DNA of 64,000 nucleotides from Desulfobacula sp. (lineage in GTDB: Bacteria; Desulfobacterota; Desulfobacteria; Desulfobacterales; Desulfobacteraceae), in NCBI GenBank assembly GCA_018645325.1, contig JABGOU010000014.1, forward strand, positions 1 to 64,000, written 5' to 3'. Made by a program: the position numbers and the translations under genes. Positions 53,513-62,483 of the stretch are shown piece by piece. The notes under the pieces are model-generated. The model was not told the DNA's origin. It ran no database searches and saw only the letters and a list, made by a program, of their open reading frames with translations. Each line of letters opens with the position of its first letter. The first letter of the stretch is position 1.

Positions 53513-53815
53513 ATGTTATTCAATAAAGTAAATAAATTTTTACTTATAAAATTGCTTGCCGAACTGATTAATAGTTTTGGAAAAAATCTTCTATTGGTAA
53601 CCGGAGGTCGGTCTTTTAAAGATACCAGTCAATACAGATGGCTTTTGAATGCCCTTAAAAACAACTCTGCTAAAATATATTGTTATTCCATCTCATCAGA
53701 GCCATCACCCGACATGATTGATGAAATAGTTCGGATATATCAAGAGAAAAATATTCATGTTGTCGTTGCCGTTGCCGTTGCCGTTGGTCGCGGCAGTGTT
53801 ATAGATGCTGGGAAA
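53513..53815 (+). pseudogene. Iron-containing alcohol dehydrogenase, N-terminal remnant
   Basis: About 101 codons match the N-terminal Rossmann part of Fe-ADH proteins: ELINSFGKNLLLVTGGRSF, SEPSPDMIDEIVRIY and GSVIDAGK, the NAD-binding site. The family normally has about 380 residues. Here homology ends at IDAGKK and the frame runs into the Sel1 gene's 3' end. The site VVVAIGGGS has become VVVAVAVAVGRGS through a GTTGCC hexamer repeated three times (53765-53782), adding four residues. One glycine is also replaced by Arg. It is a decayed fragment; the rest is missing. Confidence 0.7.
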
Positions 53816-53856
53816 AAACGTCTTAATAAATATTTTAAAATCCAGGCTTTAAAGAT

Positions 53857-55299
53857 TTATTTTATAGTACTAATATGTTGCCGGATTGTTTCTTCTATGG
53901 CCCGGGCTTCTTCCAATTGTTGAGGTGATAATTTTTTAAGGAGAATATATCTGTCCTTAATAGCCTGTTCATGACCTTGTTCTGCGGCTAAGCTGCCCCA
54001 CACATAGGCAAGTTTATAATCTTTAGTAACACCTGAACCGTTATAATACATACTCCCGAGAATGAATTGAGCTGCAGCATCACCCTGTTCAGCAGCTTTT
54101 TTGTACCAGTAGAAGGCCTTTTTATCATCCTTTGGCACCCCTTTGCCTTTAGAATAAAGAATCCCAAGATTAATCTGAGCGCTGAGATTATCCTGTCTGG
54201 CAGCTTTCCAATACCAGTATGCCGCCTTTTTATCATCCTTTGGCACCCCTTTGCCTTTGGAATACAGAAGCCCGAGATTGAACTGAGCCGCAGCATTTCC
54301 CTGTTCAGCGGCCTTTTCATACCAGTATGCCGCCTGTGTATCGTCTTTTGGCACCCCTTTTCCTTTAAGAAACATATATCCAAGATTTGCTTGAGAGTCT
54401 GCTTTCCCGTGTTCAAGTGCTTTTTTGTACCAGTATGATGCCAGTTTTTCATCCCGGGGCACTCCCATGCCTTTAGAATGCATGATTCCAAGATTGAATT
54501 GAGCACTGACATTCCCCTGATCAGCAGCTTTTTTGTACCAGTATGCCGCCTTTTTATCATCCCTTGGCACCCCTTTGCCTTTGGAATACAAAATCCCAAG
54601 ATTAAACTGAGCCGCAGCATCTCCCTGATCAGCTGCTTTTTTATGCCAGAAGGCGGCCAGCTTATCGTCCTTGGGCAGCCTTTTGCCTTTAGGATATATA
54701 ACCCTGAGATCATCGGGAATAACCGGGTTTACCGGGTCAGCTACTTTCTCTTTAACCAATGTTTCAGGCTTAACAGGTATTTTCCTTTGCTCAGGTGATT
54801 TTTTCTCAATAGATACATTCTTTTGCTCAGAAGGTTTCCTTTGTTCGACTATTTGTTTTAGTTCATATTTTTTCTGTTGTTCAGGCAATTTCTCTTTTTC
54901 ACCTGTTCTCTTCTGTTCAGATGTTTTCTTCTGTAAAACCGCATTGGTCAATTCAGGTAATTTTCCCCTAACCTGTACTTTTCTTTTAAGATTCGCCTTT
55001 TTTTTAAGATTTACTTTTCTCTTAAGGGTTGCTCTTTTCTTAACCAGCCTTTTTTGGGTTTCCCCGGAAGGGAAAATTTTACCGGGGGCTAATTCAGGGC
55101 CCATCAATTTTATACCGGTCTTTTGCAGCCTAAAAGAAAAGCTGTTTACTTTGTCAGGACTTGTGTTCTTGCCTTTTTGCATAGGCTTGTCCTGGTAATT
55201 GCTGAAATGATGGGTTCCGTTTTCAACCCAATGATAAAATTGTGCATATGCAATGCAGGGAAAAAATAAAAAAAGGATAAATAAAACTATATTTTTCAT
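53857..55299 (-). CDS. Secreted Sel1-repeat protein with DUF4124-like N-terminus
   Basis: 480 residues. The signal peptide is 1-19 (ending CIAYA). A short DUF4124-like motif follows (FYHWVENGTHHFSNYQDKP). Residues 85-190 are a Lys/Arg/Gln-rich linker with internal repeats (LKRKVNLKKKANLKRKV). From about 205 on there are six full 36-residue Sel1 repeats and a partial seventh, each of the form AAYWYKKAADQGNxxAQFNL then SKGKGVPKDD. At DNA level they are a 108-bp tandem repeat (about 54070-54700). Sel1 solenoids bind partner proteins. It is exported to the periplasm; the partner is unknown. Repeat number may vary between strains. Confidence 0.87.
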   Translation of the reverse strand: MKNIVLFILFLFFPCIAYAQFYHWVENGTHHFSNYQDKPMQKGKNTSPDKVNSFSFRLQKTGIKLMGPELAPGKIFPSGETQKRLVKKRATLKRKVNLKKKANLKRKVQVRGKLPELTNAVLQKKTSEQKRTGEKEKLPEQQKKYELKQIVEQRKPSEQKNVSIEKKSPEQRKIPVKPETLVKEKVADPVNPVIPDDLRVIYPKGKRLPKDDKLAAFWHKKAADQGDAAAQFNLGILYSKGKGVPRDDKKAAYWYKKAADQGNVSAQFNLGIMHSKGMGVPRDEKLASYWYKKALEHGKADSQANLGYMFLKGKGVPKDDTQAAYWYEKAAEQGNAAAQFNLGLLYSKGKGVPKDDKKAAYWYWKAARQDNLSAQINLGILYSKGKGVPKDDKKAFYWYKKAAEQGDAAAQFILGSMYYNGSGVTKDYKLAYVWGSLAAEQGHEQAIKDRYILLKKLSPQQLEEARAIEETIRQHISTIK

Positions 55300-55334
55300 A
55301 ACCTGTCTTTAATTTTATAAACCATTATTATTTT

Positions 55335-55392
55335 GTAATTGTTCAGCCCGTTAAAAAAAATCATCTCCAAAGCCCTGTCTGATGGATATTTG
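55335..55392 (+). mobile_element. Palindromic MITE, copy 7 (truncated)
   Basis: Only the left 58 bases remain: GTAATTGTTCAGCCC, the A-rich spacer and the first arm up to GATATTTG. The loop, second arm and right terminus are gone. What follows is the 3' end of the glpR gene, so a deletion joined the element to it. No target duplication partner is found. Confidence 0.85.
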
Positions 55393-55407
55393 ATTAAAAC
55401 CTTCCTT

Positions 55408-56181
55408 TTAACCTGTAATCAGTTTGATGCCATTTTCTATAATAACCTCCATCAGCTGTTCTGGCGGTTTTTTATCTGTAATCAATGTGTCAATTTCTCT
55501 GATACTTCCAAGCTTAACCATTGCATTTCTGCCAAACTTGGAATGATCTGCAACAAGAAAAACCTTTCTTGAATTTTCAATAATGGTTCTTGCCACATGA
55601 ACTTCCCTGAAATCAAAATCAAGCAATGTCCCATCAAGGTCTATTCCACTTATTCCAATAATTCCAATATCCATTTTAAACTGTTTGATAAATTGAACGG
55701 CTGATTCCCCTGTGATACCTCCGTCTTTACTTCTTACAATTCCACCCGCAACAATGACTTCAAACTCCTCTTTTCTGCTCATAATAGCTGCAACATTGAG
55801 ATTATTGGTTATGATTCTCAACTTATTATGGTTGCACAGAGCATTAGCAACATGCTCGGTTGTGGTTCCGATATTGATAAAAAGTGATGATTTGTCCGGG
55901 ATAATGGATGCTACATTCCCGGCAATCAGCTTTTTTTCTTCAAGAAGGAGTTCTTTTCTATGCGTATATGCAACATTTTCCACACTGGAAGAGGACCCTG
56001 CACCGCCATGATACCTTGAAACATATCCTTCATTATCAAGAAAATTAATATCCCTTCTGATGGTTTGTGGAGTAACATTATAAAGTTTCGCCATTTCCTC
56101 AACCGTGGCAAATCCATTTTTATTTATCAATGAAATAATATTTTCATGCCTGTTACTTACTGCTTTTCGTGAATATTCCAT
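55408..56181 (-). CDS. glpR: DeoR-family regulator, probable glycerol repressor GlpR
   Basis: 257 residues. The DeoR helix-turn-helix (about 10-62) reads IISLINKNGFATVEEMAKLYNVTPQTIRRDINFLDNEG (landmarks VEEMAKLYNV, TIRRDINFL). The sugar-phosphate sensor domain contains INIGTTTEHVANAL, AGGIVRSKDGGITG, GISGIDLDGTLLDFD and VADHSKFGRNAMVKLG. It is encoded 93 bases after glpK on the same strand and opposite glpAB, so glycerol-3-phosphate is the likely inducer. A truncated palindromic element abuts its 3' end; the final residues (NGIKLITG) look normal. Confidence 0.83.
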   Translation of the reverse strand: MEYSRKAVSNRHENIISLINKNGFATVEEMAKLYNVTPQTIRRDINFLDNEGYVSRYHGGAGSSSSVENVAYTHRKELLLEEKKLIAGNVASIIPDKSSLFINIGTTTEHVANALCNHNKLRIITNNLNVAAIMSRKEEFEVIVAGGIVRSKDGGITGESAVQFIKQFKMDIGIIGISGIDLDGTLLDFDFREVHVARTIIENSRKVFLVADHSKFGRNAMVKLGSIREIDTLITDKKPPEQLMEVIIENGIKLITG

Positions 56182-56274
56182 ATATTTTAATTATCCGCGC
56201 TTGTTAACTAGTGTTTGAACAAAATCCTCCGGATAAACTTACCCTAATCATTAATCTGCCGCAAACTATAAATG

Positions 56275-57783
56275 TCACACCCAGTCAAAAGATCTTTCAA
56301 TGGCTTTTCCCCATCTTGAATACAGGTCTTCACATATTTTTCTATCCATGGATGGAAGCCATGTTTTCCCCTCTGACCAGTTTTTCTTCAAATCTTCTAT
56401 ATCACTCCAGAATCCCGTAGCAAGCCCTGCAGCATAAGCTGCCCCCAATGCAGTTGTTTCAATGACTATCGGCCGTATAATAGGTACATTGAGAATATCT
56501 GATTGAAACTGCATGAGCAATTCGTTCAATACCATTCCACCATCAACCTTGAGCCGGGTTAGATCCACCATTGAATCTTTCTTCATTGCCGTTATGATAT
56601 CCCTGGTCTGGTAGGCGCTTGCTTCTATAGCAGCCCTTGCCAGGTGACCTTTATTTACAAATCCTGTAAGCCCTGCAATAATACCTCTTGCATCTGATCG
56701 CCAGTATGGTGCAAACAATCCGGAAAATGCAGGTACAAAATAAACATCGCCATTATCATCCACTGTTTTTGCCAGATCTTCTATTTCTGCAGCAGATTTA
56801 ATAATACCCAGGTTATCCCGCATCCACTGCACAAGAGCTCCTGCAATAGCAATTGAGCCTTCCAGGCAATATACGGCTTTTTCATTATTGATCTGATATC
56901 CCACGGTAGTTAGAAGACCGTGCCTGGATATAACAGGTGTGTTTCCCGTATTCATCAGCAGAAAACACCCTGTACCATAGGTATTTTTCGCCTCTCCTTT
57001 GGAAAAACAGGTTTGACCGAAAAGTGCTGCCTGTTGATCACCAAGCGCACCGCAAACAGGTATTTCTCCTTTAAAAGGGCCTTCTTTCAGTGTTCTTCCC
57101 CAGGTATTAGAATCTATGGAAGGCTTTATTTCCGGCAATATGGATATAGGTATCCCAAGAGCTCCCAAAAGGTCATTATCCCATTCAAGAGAATGGATAT
57201 TCATCATCATGGTCCGGCTGGCATTGGAAACATCTGTAATATGTGATCCTTTTTCAGGCCCTCCGGTCAGCCACCATATAATCCAGGTTTCAATTGTTCC
57301 AAAAAGAACATCGCCTGAAAAAAGATCTTTTTTTGATTCCAGTATATTGTCAAGCACCCATTTTACTTTTGGCCCTGAAAAATAGGTTGCCAAGGGCAGA
57401 CCTGTTTTTTTTGAAAAAAATGCCCCCCCTGTCTCTGCTTCAAGATTCTTACAGATCTCATCTGTTCTTGTACACTGCCAGACAATGGCATTATAATATG
57501 GTTTTCCTGTTTTCTTATTCCAGACAACACTGGTCTCTCTTTGGTTTGTTATTCCAATTGAATCAATTAATTTAAAAGGGACACAGGTTTTATCCATCAC
57601 CTCTGCTATAACCGAAAATGTATTTTCCCATATTTCAATAGGATCATGTTCCACCCAGCCTGGTTTTGGAAAAATCTGTCTGTGCTCTTTTTGAGCAGAG
57701 CCAAAGATATTGCCTTGTTTATCAAAAAGGATGAATCTGATACTGGTCGTCCCAAGATCTATTGAACCGACATATTTTGACAT
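56275..57783 (-). CDS. glpK: Glycerol kinase
   Basis: 502 residues from ATG 57783, with GGGGG eight bases upstream. A TTG 24 bases further up is unlikely. The length equals that of E. coli GlpK. FGGY-family landmarks are GSIDLGTTSIRFILFD (ATP loop), TNQRETSVVWNKKTGKPYYNAIVWQ (substrate Arg-Glu), GDQQAALFGQTCF and VDGGMVLNELLMQFQSDIL. It phosphorylates glycerol to glycerol-3-phosphate, the substrate of the dehydrogenase encoded divergently. No glycerol facilitator gene is seen in the window. Confidence 0.93.
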   Translation of the reverse strand: MSKYVGSIDLGTTSIRFILFDKQGNIFGSAQKEHRQIFPKPGWVEHDPIEIWENTFSVIAEVMDKTCVPFKLIDSIGITNQRETSVVWNKKTGKPYYNAIVWQCTRTDEICKNLEAETGGAFFSKKTGLPLATYFSGPKVKWVLDNILESKKDLFSGDVLFGTIETWIIWWLTGGPEKGSHITDVSNASRTMMMNIHSLEWDNDLLGALGIPISILPEIKPSIDSNTWGRTLKEGPFKGEIPVCGALGDQQAALFGQTCFSKGEAKNTYGTGCFLLMNTGNTPVISRHGLLTTVGYQINNEKAVYCLEGSIAIAGALVQWMRDNLGIIKSAAEIEDLAKTVDDNGDVYFVPAFSGLFAPYWRSDARGIIAGLTGFVNKGHLARAAIEASAYQTRDIITAMKKDSMVDLTRLKVDGGMVLNELLMQFQSDILNVPIIRPIVIETTALGAAYAAGLATGFWSDIEDLKKNWSEGKTWLPSMDRKICEDLYSRWGKAIERSFDWV

Positions 57784-57837
57784 AATTTTACCCCCGGATT
57801 CAAACAAACTTCCTTTATGAAGATATCATTTAAATAT

Positions 57838-57897
57838 AGGTCTTTAAATATAAATATATTAATTTTTAAATCTATGCAAATTTTTATATAAAGACCT
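57838..57897. promoter_or_regulatory. Candidate operator in the glpK-glpA divergent promoter region
   Basis: AGGTCTTTA (57838-57846) and TAAAGACCT (57889-57897) are perfect 9-bp inverted repeats about 42 bases apart, in very AT-rich DNA between divergent glycerol genes. The position suits binding by the nearby DeoR-family regulator, perhaps with looping. It does not match the E. coli GlpR operator as I know it. Confidence 0.4.
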
Positions 57898-57999
57898 CTA
57901 AACAACATAATGCTTTCATTTGATATTCGTTTTTTTCACTTGCAGAAGCTTTAAGGTCATGATATTTGTTTTATGAACATATCAACAAAGGTCTTCTTA

Positions 58000-59562
58000 A
58001 TGAACAAATCCATAGAAACACAAGTATTGGTTATCGGTGGCGGGGTCACGGGAACGGGAATCGCAAGAGATCTTTCTCTTCGCGGACTGGAATGCACTCT
58101 AATTGATAAATCCGATTTGAATGCCGGAGCCTCGGGGGGGAATCATGGTCTTTTACACAGCGGTGCCAGATATGTTTATTCAGATCCAAAAGCTGCGATT
58201 GAATGTAAAAATGAACTGGAAATCCTGAAAAAAAATGCCGGACATTGTATTGAAGATACAGGCGGCCTTTTTATTGCTGTAAAAGGTGATGATGAAACAT
58301 ATATCGCCGATTTTCCAGGTTATTGCAAAAAATCAGGAGTTTATTGTAAAAAAATTGACCTGGCCCTTGCCAAAGAGATGGAGCCTGGTTTATCAAATGA
58401 TGTGATAGCGGCATATCAAGTCAATGATGCTTCAGTAAATCCGTTTAAGCTTTCCATAGAAAATATGAACGATGCTGTTTTAAGGGGCGGTCAATACCTG
58501 AGCTTCAGTGAAGTGATTGGATTCAGACTTAAAGATAACTCCATAGAATATGCCACAGTAATGAACAAGAATAATGGTGAAACTTTTCACATAAAGGCAC
58601 GCACCTATGTTAATGCCTCTGGAGCATGGGCCGGCACGGTTGCCGCCATGGCCGGCATCACAATTAAGATGGTCCTTTCCAAGGGCACCCTTCTTGTCAC
58701 CAGTAAAAGGATGACAAAAAGGGTTATCAATCGATTAAGGAAACCTAGTGATGGAGACATACTGGTTCCGGGCGGGGTGGTATCTATACTTGGAACAACC
58801 TCGGTTCGAGTTGAATCTCCTGATAATATTTATCCAACCATAAATGAGGTTGATCAGATTATCAGCCAGGGTGAAAAAATGGTCCCTGAAATAAAAACAT
58901 GCAGGTATATAAGGGCATATTCAGGGGCCAGACCGCTTGTCAGTGCAGGTAATGATGAAGATGACAGAGCTGTCAGCAGAGGATTTACCCTGAAAGATCA
59001 TACAGATGACAAGGTTGACAATTTTATCACCATAACGGGGGGTAAGTTATCCACTTATCGTCTCATGGCGGAGAAAACATCTGATATGGTTGCCTGGAAA
59101 CATTCAATATTTTCGAAATGCCTGACAAAAGAAATTCCCCTTCCGTCTTCAAAAAGCGGTGAATGGTCTGAACCCGGTGTTCAGATAAATGAACCCTTTA
59201 AATCAAAGACTGTCAGCGACCCGATTTTGTGCGAGTGTGAAATGGTACCTCAGAAAGCAATTGATACGATCATAAATTCAATCAAACAGGCCGGTGGCAA
59301 GCCGGATCTGAAATCTATCGCACTCAGAAGCAGGATAGGGAAAGGACCCTGTCAGGGAGCCTTCTGCAGTTTAAGGATCTTTTCCCACATGTATGACAAT
59401 AATGTCATCCATGATTATTCAGACATTAATGATCTGAAACTTTTTTTAAATGAACGGTGGAAGGGTGAGCAATCTTTGCTGTGGGACCAGGCACTTGTTC
59501 AATCATCTCTGAAAGAAATGATTCATTCCGGGTTATTTGGATTGGAACTTATTAAAAAATGA
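58000..59562 (+). CDS. glpA: Anaerobic glycerol-3-phosphate dehydrogenase subunit A
   Basis: 520 residues from ATG 58000, chosen because AAAGG stands nine bases upstream; ATG 57973 has no such site. The FAD domain begins TQVLVIGGGVTGTGIARDLSLRG (landmark GGGVTGTGIARDL). Substrate-site residues are in GNHGLLHSGARY, with TGGKLSTYRLMAEKT later. The C-terminus carries a BFD-like [2Fe-2S] module (ILCECEMVP, then GKGPCQGAFCS). It oxidises glycerol-3-phosphate to dihydroxyacetone phosphate at the membrane with GlpB and an anchor subunit. E. coli GlpA has 542 residues. It is first gene of a four-gene operon. Confidence 0.9.
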   Translation: MNKSIETQVLVIGGGVTGTGIARDLSLRGLECTLIDKSDLNAGASGGNHGLLHSGARYVYSDPKAAIECKNELEILKKNAGHCIEDTGGLFIAVKGDDETYIADFPGYCKKSGVYCKKIDLALAKEMEPGLSNDVIAAYQVNDASVNPFKLSIENMNDAVLRGGQYLSFSEVIGFRLKDNSIEYATVMNKNNGETFHIKARTYVNASGAWAGTVAAMAGITIKMVLSKGTLLVTSKRMTKRVINRLRKPSDGDILVPGGVVSILGTTSVRVESPDNIYPTINEVDQIISQGEKMVPEIKTCRYIRAYSGARPLVSAGNDEDDRAVSRGFTLKDHTDDKVDNFITITGGKLSTYRLMAEKTSDMVAWKHSIFSKCLTKEIPLPSSKSGEWSEPGVQINEPFKSKTVSDPILCECEMVPQKAIDTIINSIKQAGGKPDLKSIALRSRIGKGPCQGAFCSLRIFSHMYDNNVIHDYSDINDLKLFLNERWKGEQSLLWDQALVQSSLKEMIHSGLFGLELIKK

Positions 59563-59574
59563 AGTGTACTATAA

Positions 59575-60864
59575 ATGAAAATACAAAAAAATACTGATTG
59601 TGATGTTCTGGTCATTGGTGCCGGTCTGACCGGCATGATAGCTGCAGCCCGTGCATCTTGCCTCGGGTTGAATACTATTCAAACCGGAAATTCATCCGCT
59701 CTCTTTTTTGCAAGCGGATTATTGGATTTATTAGGGGTTTATCCGATGGATTCGGGGAAAATAATAAAAGACCCCTATTCCGGAATCAAAAAATTACAAT
59801 CTGATCAACCAGAACACCCCTATTCAAAAATAAGTCAAAAACAGATCCGTGACAGTATTCAGTTTTTGACGAACTTTTTGAATTCTGCCGGACTTAATTA
59901 TCATTTGTCAGGTCCTGGAAACAAACAGATTCTAACCTCCGTGGGAACTTTCAAGCCTACATATGCGGTGCCTGAAACCTTTTCAAACGGTTGTGATCTT
60001 CAAAGACAGGAAAAAAATCTTTTAATCGTCGATTTTAAAGGATTAAGAGGATTTTCTGCCAAACAGGCAGCCTCAGGCCTACAAAAAAGGAAGGGGAAAA
60101 CCTATACATTGAGTATTGATCTTCCTGGAAATAAAAACGGCTTAAATCCTGTTCATCTGGCTAAATCATTTGAAAGCAAAGAATTCATCCAGGAACTGTC
60201 AGATAAAATTCTTCATTTTTCATCAAAAACACAAATTGTCGGTCTGCCAGCCTTATGCGGAATTCATAATAGCTTTGATATCGTAAAAACCCTTGAAAAA
60301 AAGATTGGTATGGCGGTTTTTGAAATACCGGGAATGCCGCCTTCAATTCCAGGCCTGCGTTTGAAAAACGCGTTTGAAAAAAAATTATCAAATCTTAATG
60401 CCACATTTTTAAGCAATGCTAAAGTTGCTTTTCAATCCATGAAAGGAGACCATTTTATATTACAGGCGGTAAATGATAATTTAAAAACCAGAATAAAAGC
60501 CAGGTGCGTCATTCTCGCTTCGGGAAGATTTCCCGGAGGAGGACTTTTTGCAAAGAGAAATATGGTTCTTGAAACTGTTTTTAATTTATCGGTTTTTCAG
60601 CCGGACACCAGGAGTCAATGGCATCAATTGGATTTTTTTGATTCCAAAGGACATGGGATAAATCAATCAGGACTTGAAACCGATGATACTTTCAGGCCTT
60701 TGGACAAAAAAGGTAAACCAGTCTTTGAAAACTTATATGCCGCAGGTTCCATTTTAGCCCATAATGACTGGGCCAGGCTTAAGTCAGGAGCGGGTGTTTC
60801 CTGTGTATCTGCCTATACAGCAGTTAACAGTTTTTATAAAAAAATCAAGATAATGAGCAACTAA
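59575..60864 (+). CDS. glpB: Anaerobic glycerol-3-phosphate dehydrogenase subunit B
   Basis: 429 residues, against 419 in E. coli. The flavin-binding start is CDVLVIGAGLTGMIAAARAS. FFASGLLDLLG follows. ILASGRFPGGGLFAKR and LYAAGSILAHNDWARLKSGAGVSCVSAY (landmark GSILAHND) match GlpB. It carries FMN/FAD and passes electrons from GlpA onward. The start is 12 bases after glpA and its stop overlaps the next start by one base, so it is translated together with the Hdr-like anchor. Confidence 0.86.
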   Translation: MKIQKNTDCDVLVIGAGLTGMIAAARASCLGLNTIQTGNSSALFFASGLLDLLGVYPMDSGKIIKDPYSGIKKLQSDQPEHPYSKISQKQIRDSIQFLTNFLNSAGLNYHLSGPGNKQILTSVGTFKPTYAVPETFSNGCDLQRQEKNLLIVDFKGLRGFSAKQAASGLQKRKGKTYTLSIDLPGNKNGLNPVHLAKSFESKEFIQELSDKILHFSSKTQIVGLPALCGIHNSFDIVKTLEKKIGMAVFEIPGMPPSIPGLRLKNAFEKKLSNLNATFLSNAKVAFQSMKGDHFILQAVNDNLKTRIKARCVILASGRFPGGGLFAKRNMVLETVFNLSVFQPDTRSQWHQLDFFDSKGHGINQSGLETDDTFRPLDKKGKPVFENLYAAGSILAHNDWARLKSGAGVSCVSAYTAVNSFYKKIKIMSN

Positions 60865-62483
60865 TGATCCAGACTGCACTTCAAATTGCCATAAGTTTAT
60901 CCATTATTGGTTTTCTTTATCAATTATTTTCCTTTACCAGGAAAAACAAAACCTTTGAAAATAGAAAATGGCTTGCCAACGGTTTAAATATTATCCCCTT
61001 TTTTCTCAATACCTTTTTACAGACAAAACTTTTCAGCGCCGGAAAAATCAGATGGATGATTCATTTTCTGGTGGCCTCAGGATTTATATATCTTGTGCTT
61101 ATCCATGCTTTGGATGATGTTACCTCGTTTTACTTTTTCCAATATTATCAGCCTACTGTTGATCCGTTTCAATTTTTAAGGAATCTGGCCGGTGGGTTTG
61201 TCCTGGCCGGCTGCCTGGGTTTCCTGTATCGACGAGTGACTCTTTTCAAAGTGCTTTATAAAAGAAAAATTCATTTAAAAGGCCTTGTTTCAATCCTGCT
61301 TATCCTTTTGTTGATATTATCGGGTTTTCTACTTGAAGCAGTTAAAATAATTTCCGAGCCCGTCTTTATGGAAATGGTGGAAGAATATTCAAACCTGGAA
61401 GACGACACGGACCTTGAAGATCTAAAAATTTACTGGGAAAAACATTATAATGTAGTCTTTGATGATACCTTGATCATCACCAAAGAAAAACTGGCACTGG
61501 GAAAAGATCTAAATGAAGAGTACTGCATTGCCTGCCACTCTCCTGTAAAATCAGCTTTTATGTCCAATAGCATATCCCGGGCGCTGAAAAAAACCAGTGT
61601 TTGGCTGAACCGTTACCGGGCTGACAATTTCGTATATTATATTCATTATTTTCTGTCTCTTCTGATTCTTGTGACCCTGCCCTTTTCAAGGCTTTTTCAC
61701 ATCTTTCTAATACCCTTTGCAAGTTTAGAAAAAAATTTTAAAAAAGAGCTGCTGTCTTTAAAAAAGGGATATATAAACACAGCAACCCTGTACGCCTGTA
61801 CAAACTGCGGATTTTGCTCGGATGTTTGCAGTGTCCTGCCCAATTATCTGGTCACTAAAAATATCCACACCCTGCCCCATTCAAAAATAGAGGCTTTTAA
61901 ACAGCTCATGCATCATTCACCTTTTGAACCTGCCGCATTATTCCTGCTTCAATCGGGCAATGAAGATTGTACCTGTTGCCACAAATGTACTGATATATGC
62001 CCATCCGGAATTGACCTTCAAAATTTATGGGTAGTTCTGGAACAAAAACTCGCCTTAAAGGGTTTTCAGAATAATTACACCTATATTGACAGCAAATCCC
62101 TGAAAGAATGGACAGGGCTTGCGCCTGAAAAAGAAAAGATTCCGTCATCACGGAAGGTGACCACAAACCTTGCAGACAATGTGGATTCTTTTGAAAATTG
62201 TATTCAATGTACCATTTGCTCAAATGTATGCCCAATTGTTGAATATGATCTTGTCGGCAATGACTTTACCCCTCACCAGGTTTTAAATTTGTTGCGTCTG
62301 GGCAACAAACACCTGGCAGCGGGAACCTGTATGGTTTGGAATTGCCTGACCTGCTTTTCATGCCAGGAAAACTGCCCCCAGGGGATAAGAGTTGCAGACA
62401 TCATGCTGGAATTGAGAAATAATGGAAATTTACGGGCAGACGCAATGAAAATTGAAAATTTTACAAACAAAAAGGCTGATTAA
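60864..62483 (+). CDS. Membrane cytochrome b/c-type, four-[4Fe-4S] electron-transfer subunit (GlpC replacement, HdrDE/TmcC-like)
   Basis: 539 residues. Five membrane helices (about 5-22, 65-83, 108-122, 140-162, 255-280) resemble NarI/HdrE-type cytochrome b, with His67, His81, His261 and His279 as haem candidates. Between helices four and five is a loop with CIACH (221-225), a c-type haem motif. The cytoplasmic half has four CxxCxxCxxxC sets: Cys312-322, 369-379, 446-456 and 494-504. Classical GlpC has two cluster motifs plus CCG domains and no such membrane part. Position after glpB makes it the anchor and quinone- or cytochrome-linked outlet of GlpAB. The c-type haem is seen as a motif only. 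Confidence 0.82.
   Translation: MIQTALQIAISLSIIGFLYQLFSFTRKNKTFENRKWLANGLNIIPFFLNTFLQTKLFSAGKIRWMIHFLVASGFIYLVLIHALDDVTSFYFFQYYQPTVDPFQFLRNLAGGFVLAGCLGFLYRRVTLFKVLYKRKIHLKGLVSILLILLLILSGFLLEAVKIISEPVFMEMVEEYSNLEDDTDLEDLKIYWEKHYNVVFDDTLIITKEKLALGKDLNEEYCIACHSPVKSAFMSNSISRALKKTSVWLNRYRADNFVYYIHYFLSLLILVTLPFSRLFHIFLIPFASLEKNFKKELLSLKKGYINTATLYACTNCGFCSDVCSVLPNYLVTKNIHTLPHSKIEAFKQLMHHSPFEPAALFLLQSGNEDCTCCHKCTDICPSGIDLQNLWVVLEQKLALKGFQNNYTYIDSKSLKEWTGLAPEKEKIPSSRKVTTNLADNVDSFENCIQCTICSNVCPIVEYDLVGNDFTPHQVLNLLRLGNKHLAAGTCMVWNCLTCFSCQENCPQGIRVADIMLELRNNGNLRADAMKIENFTNKKAD

Noticed and set aside
53988-54713. 241-codon minus-strand frame inside the Sel1 gene
   Set aside because: It is an out-of-frame shadow kept open by the 108-bp tandem repeat; the Sel1 frame has a signal peptide and clear repeats.
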